A stretch of DNA of 64,000 nt from Acholoe squamosa. Taxonomy: Eukaryota; Annelida; Polychaeta; Phyllodocida; Polynoidae. The notes beneath the pieces are model-generated. The model made no database searches. It was not told the origin of the DNA and saw nothing but the letters and a program-made list of their open reading frames with translations. The DNA lies in NCBI GenBank assembly GCA_949317995.1, contig OX439044.1, forward strand, positions 16,888,641 to 16,952,640. Reading direction: 5' to 3'. Positions 49,913 to 62,346 of this stretch are shown here, piece after piece (positions within the stretch are counted from its first letter, which is position 1; every line of letters begins with the position of its first letter). The position numbers and the translations under genes were made by a program.

Positions 49913-49977
49913 ATGTAACAGAGGCAAATGGTCCTATGCTCAAATCTGTGCTGGAAAGCATGCCTGACAATAACTGA
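49913..49977 (+). CDS. KIAA0930: Alternative last coding exon of the KIAA0930-like gene
   Basis: After a good polypyrimidine tract and TTTCTTTCAG, this exon starts in the same phase as exon 10 and would complete the exon-9 G to give GAT. It encodes DVTEANGPMLKS, then VLESMPDNN and a stop. Exon 10 (DVLEVRQEPVL...) is the conserved end, so this is a candidate second C-terminus. Confidence 0.6.
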
Positions 49978-52348
49978 ACCCAAAAGCTCTGATTGGCCCA
50001 ACTGTGTGATGATGTCACAGCTCGGCCACGCCCGCGCCAAGTGCACAATGTAGGCACCCTTCAAAGTATTTTATATGTGTGTTGTTGTGCAAGTTATGTG
50101 CCATACCCCCATGTAATTTGGTAAATACCACACATAATTTTGAGAGGGAAGGCTAGATGTTCAGTGTATATAATCTAGCCAAGGAAACATTAAGCAACTA
50201 ATGGATGTTTATAACTTAGGGGAGCTTGAATACCACTCATACAATAGCAACTTTTTTTTTTAAGTAGTTTATTGGGGAAAAAGTACAATTATAAGTAAAA
50301 GCAATTTTTAACTTGACGCCCACGTATTGTGGTAGTTAAGCCAAGCCCCCAACTTGCTCCCTAAATATTAGACCCTGACCAAAACCAACTCTTTTTGAAT
50401 TTTCATCTTATACTGGAACCTACAAAATTTGTAGTATATCTAACATACTATAGGAATTCATTGTTGGTGAGGTTGAGTTAACCAAATGTTAAATCCAGTG
50501 CTAGTATGTACCTAGTAGAGTTATGATAGTTTTGGTAGAAATCTGGTGTGATCTGTCTGGCAAGTTTGTATTGTACAGCATGTTGAGCATACAGACCATT
50601 GGCTGTTTGAGCTGTGAATTCATTTGTTTTTCTCTTCTAGTTTTTTTTTTTTTTTTAGTGACCATGTATCATAGCTCTTTCCCTTACATCTTTTCATTGT
50701 GCATTGTATTTTTGCAGATGAAAAGATGAACAGCACCATGTTTTATCTGTTTATTTTGTCTTGAAAAAAAACCTGTCCAACTGCAACCCCATTTTTGTAT
50801 CCCTAGTGTTATGTATAAATCATTCATGAGGAGATCATGTTTTAGATTTTGATTGACCTAATATGTAGGGCCTATCTGACTATTTATAAATATAATCACG
50901 ATGTGTTGTACAAAATAACGGGTATAAACGGCAACTCAAATTTTCAAATACTTTATTATTTATGATACAGAATAGTGAACTTAGGTCTCACTCTAATTTA
51001 ACAGACAAAACGAGGCATGTGGGTATTTCGCTGTTAAATGCCACAGCCACTAGTATCCCAATTAATACAGTGTAAACTAGGTTCCAACCAAAGAATGGCT
51101 CAATATTTATTTTTCACAAATTGATAAGACTCAGCACAGCCCTGAAGTTGTTGTGTGGTTTTTTTTTGTGGTTTTTTTTATCAGTTTTTCTTTTATTCAG
51201 GGTGGGGGGGGATTATTTCACAGTTGTAAAACTGTTAACATTGTTTTGACTAGAGAACACACCTTTAGATTCAAGAGGCCGTAATGAGTCATAGGTTAAA
51301 ACTTGCTACAAAGGCCTTTGTGCAACCCACCTTTCAAATTTACAGTTTTGCCCCCTCCCTCCCTAAGGACCCTTTCATCAGCTATGATACAGCAGATGGC
51401 GCTAGTGGCGACCATGCCACTTTGCTACTCCAACAGGGGCATGGCTAGTTTGGACTCCAGTACCTATAATGGGTCAACATGTTTCTAATGATCTGCCTTA
51501 TGTTTGGCTCATTATCTTCTTTAACTATTGATAGTGATTATTACCACACTATTTCTCTGTGTCCAGCTTTAATTTCTAAGACCTAGAGCTCTACGTTACA
51601 TTGCAAATGAGCATTTTTGTCAGGGGTGTCTGTTTAATAAGGGTAAAGCTATGGAGCCCTGGGAGTAGATGTTGGACATGCCCATGTAAGCAGGGGGCTA
51701 CTGGAGCGCCATCTAGTGTATCAACTTAGTAAAACTAATGTATACAATGCCGCCATTCATCACATTCATTTTTCAGCAAGCACGAAAGCTTCTGATAGGC
51801 CTTCAATTTCCTTTTATTGGAATCTAATGTCATCTTTACCTGGTGTAAACTAGGGCTGGGGGAATGATGAAAGCTTTTAGCATTTCTTGTGGTCCTACCT
51901 TCCATGTTAAGTTTAACAGCGCCCTCAATAGGCCATTTCTCCTGTAGTATTATGATATATGCTCTGTTTATCATGAATGTTTCAGTGCTAGTTGTAACTT
52001 GGATATGTTATCTATGGAATCATCCTTCCCTGGTGTATACTTGTTGTAGAAGTTCACTTTATGGTGATGAAGAATGTTATATTAAGAAATGTTTTATAGT
52101 AGATATAATCTGATACCTGTGTTGCTGTTACCATGCCACAGAATTTCTTCACATATCCTTTTATCAGTATTTTATCTGGAGAGATTCACATAAATTAATG
52201 ATTGATTAAACCTTCCTTGCCGAGCCCACCTATGAGCTAATCCACCACCAACTATTTCAGAGCAAGTTTCAATTTCAAATAGTAATGGCAGTATTATAGC
52301 TCCTATCTATGGTTCACATTATTTTTTCTAGTCCTCAGATTCAATATA
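49978..52348 (+). other. Probable 3' UTR and intergenic sequence
   Basis: No gene recognised on either strand. T-runs lie at 50640 and 51165. Short frames here have no recognisable features. Confidence 0.45.
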
Positions 52349-52581
52349 CCGTTATCTCCCGCGTAGAAGACGCGGTGCGCGTATAGGACGCACCCCAAAC
52401 TCAGCAGGACCATTTTCGCGTATAAGACGCACATTTTAATGCAGATATTTGTAAATTCAGTACATTTCTATAGTAAAATTACCCTTCGTATAAGACGCAC
52501 CCCCAATTTCAGTACATCCTATAAGACGCACAAGGCATTTGTTTGGCGTAGAGGACGCGTCTTATACGTGGGAGTTTACGG
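52349..52581. mobile_element. MITE with CCGTTATCTCCCGCG ends, TA flanks
   Basis: 233 bp between TA dinucleotides. It starts CCGTTATCTCCCGCGTAGAA and ends CTTATACGTGGGAGTTTACGG. The phrase TATAAGACGCACCCC recurs four times inside in variants. A different family from the 35976 element, but with a similar layout. Confidence 0.7.
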
Positions 52582-53501
52582 TAATACAAGTAGTTACACA
52601 GAACTAATAAAACAATCCTACAGTGCCTGAACTGGGTACTTCCCTTTTTTCAGGAATGATAGTCGTTTTGAATTTATTATAGACCTTCGTACACCAGGTG
52701 TGGAAATTATTGTCTTAAAACACCCAAAAGATGTTTTCATAACTTCTAGAGGTGCTAAATACGGGTAATTCTTTGATATATCCATGCCGCCCATTTAATA
52801 ATCACAGTAATATGAAGCTTCTTTGCACAACTTTTGAACATAGAGTATGTATAATCCTCTCATATATAATCACATCTTTGCATTTACGACTTTTTAAGAA
52901 AAGAAATGTGTACAGTATGGTAAGTTCTATATAATACCTAGATTAATTTCCATCTAATGAGAGGGCCACAGTTTATGTTAACTTGACCAGACCTGGTATT
53001 CATGAAAACAGTATTTTATTCATGAGTGCCCTATTTTGTCTCATATACAAATATGCGTGTAGTATTGCTATCAAAAACGGAGCTTCCTTCACTTGGATTT
53101 TTCGGGTTATAGTTTTCTTAATTTTCTATCCTTACCCTGCTGAACCATAGCATATTAGAATCTGCTGTACCATTCTTGAGAGGTTTGTAACAATTGTCTT
53201 TCTGTAGAAAGCTAAACACAGGGCGAAGCATTCAACTTGAATAACTTGTAAGATCCGGGTGTAAGATACTTGTCATACAAAGTGATAAGATAGTTATGTG
53301 AAGCACACATTTGTGATAAAAGAGGACCCTTAAACTGTAAAATTCCCCACATTGATCTAAAGAAGAATTAGGGAGTGCTCATTATGTAACAAGGGGAGGG
53401 TAGATTTTCACTCAAATGATGGGAGTAGTTGAAGTGTTTTGTCCCCCCCCCTAGAACAGCCAAAATTTTCCCAGTCAAGCCCTATTCATACTATTGTACT
53501 A

Positions 53502-54259
53502 CTGTAAACGTAGATATTTTCGTGCTGTACACATTTTTGCGGAAATTAGAAATTCGCGAATTTATGTACATCGTAAAAACTTATCCCTTCAAGGTGGTCT
53601 AATTTGTGAGGGGATGGGTGGGGGTGGGTATAAGGCACACCTAGAGTTTTGGAAAATTCTCAAAAAAAAAAAAAGAAAAATTCATTACTTTGGTTCTACT
53701 GAATGAATTTTCAAAATTCAAAGAACTATGTGTAACTTGGGCCCCATAGACCCCCCCCCCCCCCCCCGTTCCCCCATATATCCTATTATGGCTAAGGGGG
53801 CATGTAACATATCAAAAGAAAGGTCTTGGAGTCCCCCTTGTGGTTGCAATGAGAACTAAACCCCCCGTATAAGACGCGCCTTATACTCGTATTGACTACC
53901 TCCTGCTCTGAGACGTTTGTTAGCACATCCTAGGACATGGTATACAGAGGGGGGAACCCAAGTTCTAACCAAACAAAAGAAATTATTTATGCTAATAAGA
54001 TATGAACCAGTAACATAACACCTGAAAATAGATGTTTATTTTCACCAGCAAACATCAAAAAGCATATTATACCAAAAGTGCATGGGTACATGCATTTGGA
54101 ACGGCCAGGACTGGGTGTGGTAGTGGTGAGATTTTGGGGTCTTGGGTCTTGCTCAGACAATCTGTGGGATTAAGAAAATCGGAAATCCGCGAATTTAAAT
54201 ACACACGAAAAGTCATTTTGCTGCAAAATGTATATACGCGAAAATATCTACGCTTACAA
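53502..54259. mobile_element. MITE with CTGTAAACGTAGATATTTTCG ends
   Basis: The left end CTGTAAACGTAGATATTTTC is mirrored at the right as CGAAAATATCTACGCTTACA, flanked by TA. The interior has G- and C-runs and TATAAGRCRC phrases. There is no transposase. Confidence 0.65.
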
Positions 54260-54301
54260 TATAGTAATTTTCAGGCTTTTAAAATCACCGAAAAGCAACT
54301 A

Positions 54302-54503
54302 CCGTAAATTCTCTCATATAATCCGTGGCTAGTACCAAAACCCAAATCAAAATGGGACTTACAGGATCAGTCAAAAGAAGGGGTGCTGCTTATAGAATAT
54401 TTGACACTAGAGAACAGTACTAAAACTACCATTTTCAAGCAACATGTGCAGCTTAAAACTCCCTCAAAAATCGGGGGTACAGCTCATATGAGAGAATTAA
54501 TGG
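54302..54503. mobile_element. MITE, decayed relative of the 35976 element
   Basis: Starts CCGTAAATTCTCTCATATAA after TA and ends TATGAGAGAATTAATGG before TA. Confidence 0.65.
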
Positions 54504-55299
54504 TAAATACCTCCCCCGAGGGGTCAAAATGTTTTTCCCCTCCCTCACTGTTAAATAATGAAATGAGCACTCCCTAAAATCAGTATCAATACACTTATCA
54601 TTCATCAGTGCAGAATGGCTCAATATAGATTAACTTGGCATGGCCTTAATTGTTCACTCATTAGAATTTTTTCATCTCTTAAATGATTTAACAGTTTTAG
54701 TAAGGTGATGTGGGTATTCATTGATCTATTCCCATTGTAATGAAGATATAGTAGATTAAATTTACATTAATGTTTGGTAAAAATTTGCTCTTCGTCAAAC
54801 TGGGAGTAAAAATAGCCTTTATTCCTTCATCATGTGTATTTCTGCTATAGCAGTGTTTAAATTAACGGATATTTATGTAGTATAGATTACAGTGTCTATA
54901 GAATTATTTCTAGTCTAGAGATTGTCTTGGGTAAAATTACTCTTAAGCACATTCCCCAAGTGAACTAGGGTTTTGAAATATTGGTATTGCTTTGATTCTT
55001 GAGAAAAAACAGATTCTGGGACAACTAAGCGTCAAATGAAAGTGTCAGAGCACATAAACCTGATGGTATGGTAGTGGGGAGTCCTGTTGTAGGATGGTAG
55101 AATTTATTTTTGACAACCAGTGTGAATGGCAACATAATACGAGTGTATTTGGTATAAGCTAAAAGCTATCTGATATTAATTCGTGTTCTTACAGATAAAT
55201 CCTCCATCAATAAGATAATTTTGAAAGTGTAATTTTGGATTATGTAGAATAAGTGTGATACACATGTTGGAATATATATATATATATATTTGTTACTTA

Positions 55300-55607
55300 G
55301 GCCATACCAAAAAAAAATAAGTTGGTCTACGGATTTTTGTTTTGAAAAAAATGGTGTGAGCGAGCGAAATTATTTTTCTAATTTTTTAAGAATTTTTTGT
55401 TGTCCAATGGATTTTCTCCTTGAAAAACAAGGCGCGGGCAAAATTTTTATTTTTTAAAAATTTTGCCAAACACTACAAAGAGAAAACTCTCAGAAAGTGA
55501 GGCGAGTGAAATCCATAGACAAGATTTTTTTCAAAGAAAAAAAAAATTGCATTCTTGAAAATATGAAGAGGGAAATCCATAGACCAACTTATTTTTTTGA
55601 TGTGGCC
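55300..55607. mobile_element. PIF/Harbinger-like MITE, TTA target duplication
   Basis: 308 bp starting GGCCATACCAAAAAAAAATA and ending ATTTTTTTGATGTGGCC, with AAGTTGGTCTA / AGACCAACTT inside the ends and TTA on both sides. Ends starting GGCC and a TWA duplication are typical of PIF/Harbinger. Confidence 0.7.
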
Positions 55608-58073
55608 TTATGTACCCAATGAAACCTTTAAGATTCTTTGATGTCATTGCAGATACAATTATGTATCATTTAATAGGTATACACTATCCAGTACTTCAGA
55701 TATTAGCTGCAGAAGATGTCTTTGTTTTGCATAAAGTCTCGGTGTTAATTAAAAGTGATATAGTGCAATGCATACTTTTGTGATATCTATCTTACTTTGC
55801 CGGAAGTCAATATACAATTTGCCACATGGCTAATGAGAATATGTAATGGAGGAATACCCTGGAGACTGCATGTACAGAAAGGACATGATAGGGAATAAAC
55901 TGATTAAGACACAATGTATTACAAGAGCGTCTTTTATTTTTCAAGCAAATGTATAACTGGAAAAAAAAATAAGTACGTGCACAACAGTAAAATGTGCAGA
56001 TAACAAAATCATAGAGATGTTAGGTACATCTGCAGAAACACAGTTCATTTTTCGTGTATAGCAATAAGGCCACTTTTTTTTTCATTATTTGCAACGAAAC
56101 AAAGTCCTTGGACTGAATTCAAATAAATGTTCATAGTGCATAAGGATATTAACATAAGACACATTTCTTTTACTTTCTGAACCTACCACAGTATCTCTTG
56201 TGACAGTATACAGCATCGCTACTGTTCGGAAAATGTCTCTTGATATAAAGGAAAACGTGTCATTTCTTTTCAACTTTAACAATTAAGATAATACCAAAAG
56301 CAATTTTATGATTCATGATCACACACAATGTGGCCAGATTTAGCAAGGTTGGTGTCTCCTTTTTTGGCAGTGGGGGAATATGGTGGGCTTTTTATTAGTG
56401 ATTAACATTTTCAAACCATCATGTTATGGTACACAAGTTCATTTTTACATCTTTCTTTTCATGATATGTACTCTTATGGACGCAGGGATGCCACTCAGTA
56501 ATCCCAAGAAAGATTCGGAAATCCTCCTAATTGTCTCAGTTTAATATAGGAAATACCTATAGGCATGAACGCCAAATATTCGGAAATCCTAAAAGGTTAG
56601 GGAAAGTGGCATATCTGTGGACGTTTAGATATTTTCATTCACATTCCAGGGCGGTTCATTTCCAATACGATAAAATGTTCTCTTTATATCATTATGGATA
56701 ATGACTCAAGAAGAATCAAATTTCAGACAAGAATAATACATAAGGCTCTGTCTTTGCTCAAAAACCTTTGCCCATAATAAGGCGCCACAATAAGTGTAAT
56801 TTGAGAAGGCCTTAATTTCTAACAATATACCTGTGACAAACAATGTAAGCAATCCTTAAATCTATCTTGTGAAGAAGCAAGCAACATCAACCTGCTTGCT
56901 GTATAATCAGTATAATAATTACCCTTAACACTAAACAAACATATGACATGATTTACCTTTTATGACAATCATATTGCTTTTCCCTGAAGAAAACAATACT
57001 TTCATTATAAAAAAATATAATGCGGCAATGTAAATTGCTGATAACTCGAAAAGTGAAGGTCCTGTGATTGGCTCCCATGAGTTGTGCACTCATCCTCTTG
57101 CATGAGCACGCCCTCACCCAGATTATTCGCACCACCAAGCCACTATTTACATAACTCCCACCAAAACTGACCTATTTGCACCACATTGCCAAAAAAGGTA
57201 GGAATGTTGATACAAAGATCAACATCATATACCTTCACCGTTGGAGGCAAAAAGCGTCTTATGGCTGCCAACCAACTGAGTCTGTAAAATATTGACAATT
57301 ACTCAAAATTTACAAAACTTGGTAATGAAATACCTTTACCTGCAAGACCCCTACATCTCCTCCTTTAATGGTACTACAAATTCATTAAGTAATTTTGCCT
57401 CTTATATATAAAATTTCCATCTTTTTTTATACTTATTCGCACCACCAAAATGACTGAAAATGCAGGGCCCCAGGGTGTCTCCTTATAACTCGCTTTGCCA
57501 GTTAAAAATGCATATTTGGATCATGTTCAGAAATAGTATGACATCAAATTTTCTTCCGCGTATTGTATAAAGCTCATGTTTCCACAATAGTGCAGAATAA
57601 AAAAGGCACCAAGATGGTCAACATCTGGTTATACCTTTTAGTCAATAATTCTTCTTTAAGATACAAGCGTTAAGTCACAGTGATCAAAATGCACCAAACA
57701 TTAAAACATGCCAAGTTCCCTTTCTACGTTTTTAGAGAAAGTAGCATTAATGTAGTACAAAATTTCATTTCTGGAACTGATTTCATCAAATAGTCTATAA
57801 ACGTGACATGATCAAACATACAAAAGTAAACGGGAACTAAGAGTCTTGAACTTCACTGTAACGGTGCTCAAAATCGTTGGCCTTTATTACAAGGGTGGTC
57901 AACGCCAAAGAATTTCTGTAAAGGTGGTCAAATGCCTTAGACTATACCGTAAATCATAAGTCCATTGGGAGAGGTTTCTGTGAGTCAACATGTTTTGAAT
58001 AACTCATAATACTCACACTTCAATCCCAAATCTTGCTGTGAAGGTGCCTACCTGTACCTTTTCTTTTGGAGAC
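55608..58073 (-). other. Probable 3' UTR of the minus-strand gene
   Basis: No coding frame stands out between the stop at 58074 and a minus-strand AATAAA at about 55934-55939, so a long 3' UTR of about 2.1 kb ending near 55915 is plausible. Sequence at 56480-56600 resembles 35600-35720 (GATTTCCGAATTTTTGGG-type words), an unnamed dispersed repeat. Confidence 0.45.
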
Positions 58074-58958
58074 TCATGGAGGCATACCATCAAAGCACCT
58101 CTGCTGACCACCATCAACTCCACTGAGCCCATCTAAGTACTCACCTACCTCAAAGATATTTTTATCTGGTGGGGCATGTGTTAGATTATCACTGCCACTT
58201 GACCCATCATCTCCAGACATTGTGATAAATTCTGGAACCTCGATACCTTGGCTCAGAAGCTGCTCTCGGATGAAGGCAAGGACATCGGCCGTGTGGAAGC
58301 CTTCCTCCTCATCGGGCCCGTATTCTGGAACCAGCTGATTTTCTGTGTCTAGAGCAGACATTTGCTCACCATCCTCTTCAATGCTTGGTTCGGGTACCGC
58401 TTTAATCATGTTTCCCGCAGGGTCAGTGGGTACTAACTGGATGTCGAGACCATCGGACCACACGCCGTGTTCATACTTTGGTACCACTTGCCACACGTCA
58501 TTCACCGGGGTACATCCAAGTGCCTAAAAATGATAAGCTGGGTTATTAGGGCAGTTTTGATGATAATTGGACTTATCAAATCTCCACAAAGCATACCTGC
58601 AAACTCCAAACAAGAAAAAGGCTGAGTTTATTGAAAGTCTAACCCCCCTTATAAATGACGAGATGAGATCTAATTGGATCTGGATGAATCACAAGATTGA
58701 CCCAGATGGATCTTCAAAAAAAAGAACTGAGCAAACTGAGGAGTCAGAGACTGATTACATTACACTATAAATGAATGTTTAAATCGCAAGAAAAACACAC
58801 CCCTCCTTCAATCACAACAGAGCTCTTTGCTACTGAGTTTACGCTCCAAGAAAAGAAGTAGGATTTACATACCTCATATTCCTCTAAAGGCAAATATTCG
58901 TCAGTTGCATTCGTATCGAGATGTTCAGCCAGGCAATACTCCTCTGGCACTTCGTATC
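58074..58958 (-). CDS. Last two coding exons of an unrecognised acidic protein (5'-partial)
   Basis: Exon 58958-58873 (after CACTCTAG, before GTATGT) joins in phase to 58523-58074 (after TTTTTAG, to a TGA). Together they give about 177 residues: GYEVPEEYCLAEHLDT..., EYLPLEEYE, then ALGCTPVNDVWQVVPKYEHG and a very acidic tail with FHTADVLAFIREQLLSQGIE (a probable short helix) and a Gly/Ser-rich stretch. There is no membrane helix. The acidic, Tyr-containing segments could be a cytoplasmic tail or transcription-factor region, but I do not recognise the family. Upstream exons were not found in the window. The clean junctions argue that this is a real gene. Confidence 0.65.
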
Positions 58959-59004
58959 CTAGAGTGTGTAAAGAGAAATGAAATAAGAATTTCAGGAAAT
59001 GTAT

Positions 59005-59680
59005 TGTCAACGAGTCCGTAAATGATGAATAAGGATGAATACAGACGAATCAGGAATCCAGTTTGATATCCACTTTATTCATTGAAGTCCACGAGGTATA
59101 GTTGGTGATACAGTATAAAGGTGCCCAACAGTGTCCAAGCCTAGCCCTTGAGCCAAGGGCCTTGGTCTCACGTGAGTGTGTGAGGTATGAAGTATGGAGG
59201 TGGAAAGATGAGTGAGCTGCTCCCTCCACAGGTATTTGTAGTAGGAGCTGCTCACCCAGCTCATCCTAAAAATAGTATCAGGTGAGCTAAATATAGTAAC
59301 TGGGGAACTCCAGTGCAGGTATGTAGGGGGGATCCCAAACATAGCACTGGGGTTCACAGAGTTCAGTGTGGTTCTAAATATAGCTGCTGGGAACTCCCGG
59401 TATGCTGTGAGCTGCTCATGATCAATGGGCATGTCCTCCAGCAGGAGGAGTTGTTTCTAAACATTGTCTGCTAGGAATTTCCAGCATGCAGCGAGCTGCT
59501 TGTGATTGACGGCGTATCCTCCAGTGGGAGGAGGCGGGGTCACTGAGTGCAGTTGACGCCGCCAGCCTTTGGTCTTTGGTATGGTTTGGCTTGTGGGTAG
59601 ACTCGGACACTGGGTTACATGGTAGAGTCAAGGTGAAAAATAAATATGATAAGTACAATACCTATAACGGTCTACTGACA
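59005..59680 (-). repeat. Candidate LTR of a minus-strand retroelement
   Basis: Read on the minus strand it begins TGTCAGTAGACC, directly after a purine-rich AATGTGGGGATT, and ends CGTTGACA, so its ends are TGTCA...TGACA. A minus-strand AATAAA lies about 80 bases before its end. This is LTR-like layout, but no second LTR or target duplication is visible in the window. Confidence 0.35.
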
Positions 59681-60858
59681 AATCCCCACATTCCTACTCG
59701 ATTCCACGCGAGGTTTTAAGGAGGTAGTTTGTGAGAAAAGGTCTACTGACAATATGTTTGATGTGTAATAATAGGTATTACATCTTATCATTTAAGTTGA
59801 AAGTTTACAGTATTAAGGAGATACTTAATATTGGTTTTTGGTTGAACATGAAAACAGTGCAAAACAAAACTGTGCCAAAGAGGTGTTGTTTGTAATTTTG
59901 ACAAGAAGAATATGAAAAATTCAGGTCGTGGTAGGATACAAGGGCTGGATTATTTATCTAGCACTAAAGTTCACACAAAGATAAAGGAAATAAAAAACTA
60001 TCTTAAAACATGCAGTTATTGGCTTTAAGGCAGACCTTGAGGTAGACAAGTTATTACTGAAGTTTGTTTCAGTACCGGTAGGCACTTACTATTTAGGTCT
60101 TGAGCCAATATACAATACAGTATAATAAATAAAAACAGAGGTAAGGTAATTGATGACTGGTAAGTCGATCAATCATTCCTTATAATACTGATAAGGATTA
60201 GGGAGTCTGAAGGCTTTTAGGTGATGTGTTTAAGGAATTTTCTAAAAAAAATTTGGATTTTTGGTCTTTTATTTATCTGTAGAAGTTTCTGTTAATTTGT
60301 AGAAAGGTTTGTATTAGTTAATGGAAAATTTAGCATGTTTAGCCTTCAGTCTACCTGGGGTTATCATTGGCTGAAAAGGACAAGGTTAATACAAAAAATA
60401 AATGGTGGCTCTGGCTGATATTTAGATTGGATCTCGGTTGATCCTGCAAAAATACTGGTTGCCAGCGCTTCCTTGTAAAATTTTTAGAAAAATATAAACT
60501 AGCTAAAACCCATAAATATTTGACATGGTTGGGTTTGAACGGGTACAGTGTGAGAGAAAAAGAACCTTATGGCATCTTAAGATCACAAAAACCTGCTGCC
60601 TGGCTTGTGGTCTTCATAATGTTCTTGTAAAGGAAAATAAATGTAAAAATGCAGCGTGTTTTCATGGTTATGTATCATAGCCTTATACAAACAAGAAAAA
60701 CTGGCTTTAAAAATCAGTTGACTAGGCTGACTGAGTCAGTGTTCATAGTGTCCATGGGCGGTCGGGGAGTGAAGTGTGTCTCTACACTTTTAGTCCATAA
60801 TTTAAAGACAGTTTCAAAAAAATAAATAAAATAAATAAATAAAGGATGGTTATTGAAA
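59681..60858. other. Noncoding sequence
   Basis: No gene recognised. A 15-bp word GGTCTACTGACAA occurs at 59669 and again at 59742. An AAATA-rich run lies at 60815-60843. Confidence 0.45.
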
Positions 60859-61419
60859 TTATTTTCTTCTTCTATGGCGACTTTGGTTTACAAGACCCTT
60901 TGGTGGTGGGTCTTGGTGGTTAAAGACGTTTGGGTTGAGGGAGCGACCTAGTGAGGGTCTTCTCCTGGATCTGGATTTTTTGGTGTTGGGGACAAAGTTT
61001 ACAATTTTGCTGAAATGCATTCTGCTAGGCTTGCCTGAGTCAGGCTGCAAATTCAGATCGGAACTGTATGCAGGGTCCATGTTTATTGGTTCTGCTGAGA
61101 GGGAGGTGCTAGAGTCACTGTCCTCCTCAGATGAAGCTTGGTATATTTTGGGTAGGGGTCTCCAGACCTGGGTCGAGCCAATTGTTTTGAAAGTTTCTGG
61201 TCTATTGTCTTTGTTGATGCTGCATGGGCAGCTGTAGCTGTACATTAGGTGGGGACAATTTGTTCCCAGGGTGGCAAATCTAGTGGGTGGCCCTATTGGA
61301 GAGCAGACTCGTGTGCTCCAATGGGGCAGGCCGGTTGGTATGGGCGTGCCTGGTCTGCTGCTGGGAACTCCTGCTGGCCTGTCAATGCGGTCTCCGCCTC
61401 CTCGATTAGGTCGTTGGCC
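60859..61419 (-). CDS. Terminal exon of a proline/serine-rich, basic-tailed protein, unrecognised
   Basis: The open frame begins upstream at 61662, but a good acceptor (TTTTTTCAATACAG) at 61420-61433 suggests the exon starts at 61419. It encodes about 186 residues: an Arg/Gly-rich start, a Pro-rich stretch (SSRPGTPIPTGLP), six Cys in a short region, an acidic SSEEDSDSSTS patch, a KKSRSRRR basic patch and a basic RHRRRK end before TAA. No family is recognised. It could be a host gene's last exon or a gene of the retroelement suspected here. Confidence 0.4.
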   Translation of the reverse strand, partial: GQRPNRGGGDRIDRPAGVPSSRPGTPIPTGLPHWSTRVCSPIGPPTRFATLGTNCPHLMYSYSCPCSINKDNRPETFKTIGSTQVWRPLPKIYQASSEEDSDSSTSLSAEPINMDPAYSSDLNLQPDSGKPSRMHFSKIVNFVPNTKKSRSRRRPSLGRSLNPNVFNHQDPPPKGLVNQSRHRRRK

Positions 61420-61662
61420 TCTGTATTGAAAAAACAGAACAAGAGAAGGGGGATTTTTAGTTGTAGGGTCGATCATAGTGCATGGATTACAAGGCGACCA
61501 ACAAAAATACCAAATTGACAGGTAAGGCAGTGAATTAGGCAGTGCATATTGATGTGCAGTGTCACCGGGCCGGTGCAGACTCATGGCCAAATGTGAGCGG
61601 GAAACTGGAATATCCAGGGTCCAGGTTAGTTCTGCTGCGCGGCACGGGTAGCGCCACTGCAT

Positions 61663-62053
61663 GGGGATCTGTTCTTATTTAGTTCAAGCGACAAACATTG
61701 GCTGGCGCCACTGAGCTGGCGTTTGTTCAGCGTTCGTGTAAGGGCATGGTCAAACGGCATGGTCAATGGTGTAGACTTGCCATGGCCTCAATCGGTCATG
61801 TGTAAGGGATGTCTCAACTTTGGGTTAGGTGATTTTGGGTCCTAAGGTGGGTTTGGTGTGATGAAATTTTGAATTTTGGTGATGCGCTTTTCGAAAAATA
61901 TGGTCCAAAAATTAACTTTATGCTCCCGTTTTGGATCCTGATATAAAAGAGAGCGGAGGCTATTTTGGGATCAGAAAGCGACTGAAAAACTAACGGGACA
62001 TACTGATTGCTGCTTGTTTTGAGCTTTGGTGACGCCGAAAAGAAAGGGCCAAG
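61663..62053 (+). promoter_or_regulatory. Possible promoter with TATA box
   Basis: TATAAAA at 61942-61948 lies about 110 bases before the ATG at 62054. Nothing else is recognised in this stretch. Confidence 0.3.
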
Positions 62054-62346
62054 ATGATAATTCGTGCCAGATTGGTGGTCATGCCGTCAGGGCTCCTGTT
62101 CCTGGTGGTGGTGGTCGTTGGCCTGTTTGGGTAAGTGTTGTTACAATAGATATCTTTGAATTTTTGTTCGGTGGGTAGTCGGATGTGGTGCCGGTGGTTT
62201 TGACGCGTGTGTATTTTTTATTGGATTTCAGGGTCGTCCTTTTGTGGATCAACATTGGGGCTGTACCGGTGCACTGTCACCAGGTCCGTAGGCCACACGA
62301 TGGCCCGGAGGGCGGGGCCAGTGGGCCGTGTTCAGTGCATTGTTAG
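62054..62346 (+). CDS. Possible small secreted peptide gene, two coding exons
   Basis: Exon 62054-62130 (before GTAAGT) and an exon from 62232 (after GGATTTCAG) join in phase to a 63-residue product ending at TAG 62344-62346. The first 36 residues are hydrophobic (LLFLVVVVVGLFGVVLL), like a signal peptide; the remaining 27 hold three Cys and are Arg/His-rich. More splice-like sites follow (GTATGT at 62357, TTTTTCAG near 62501, GACGCAG near 62866), so this may instead be a noncoding or longer transcript. Confidence 0.25.

Larger units (their letters stand above)
53370..54575. mobile_element. AGGGAGTG-family copy carrying nested MITEs
   Basis: The left end is AGGGAGTGCTCATTATGTAA; the right end is TAATGAAATGAGCACTCCCT. 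Inside lie two other MITEs (53502-54259 and 54302-54503). Confidence 0.5.

Noticed and set aside
57181..57460. Repeated TTCGCACCACCAA words as a tandem repeat or regulatory array
   Set aside because: Only two or three scattered occurrences; may be a decayed repeat but not supported.
61249..61518. Plus-strand frame opposite the proline-rich exon
   Set aside because: Antisense shadow without splice signals.
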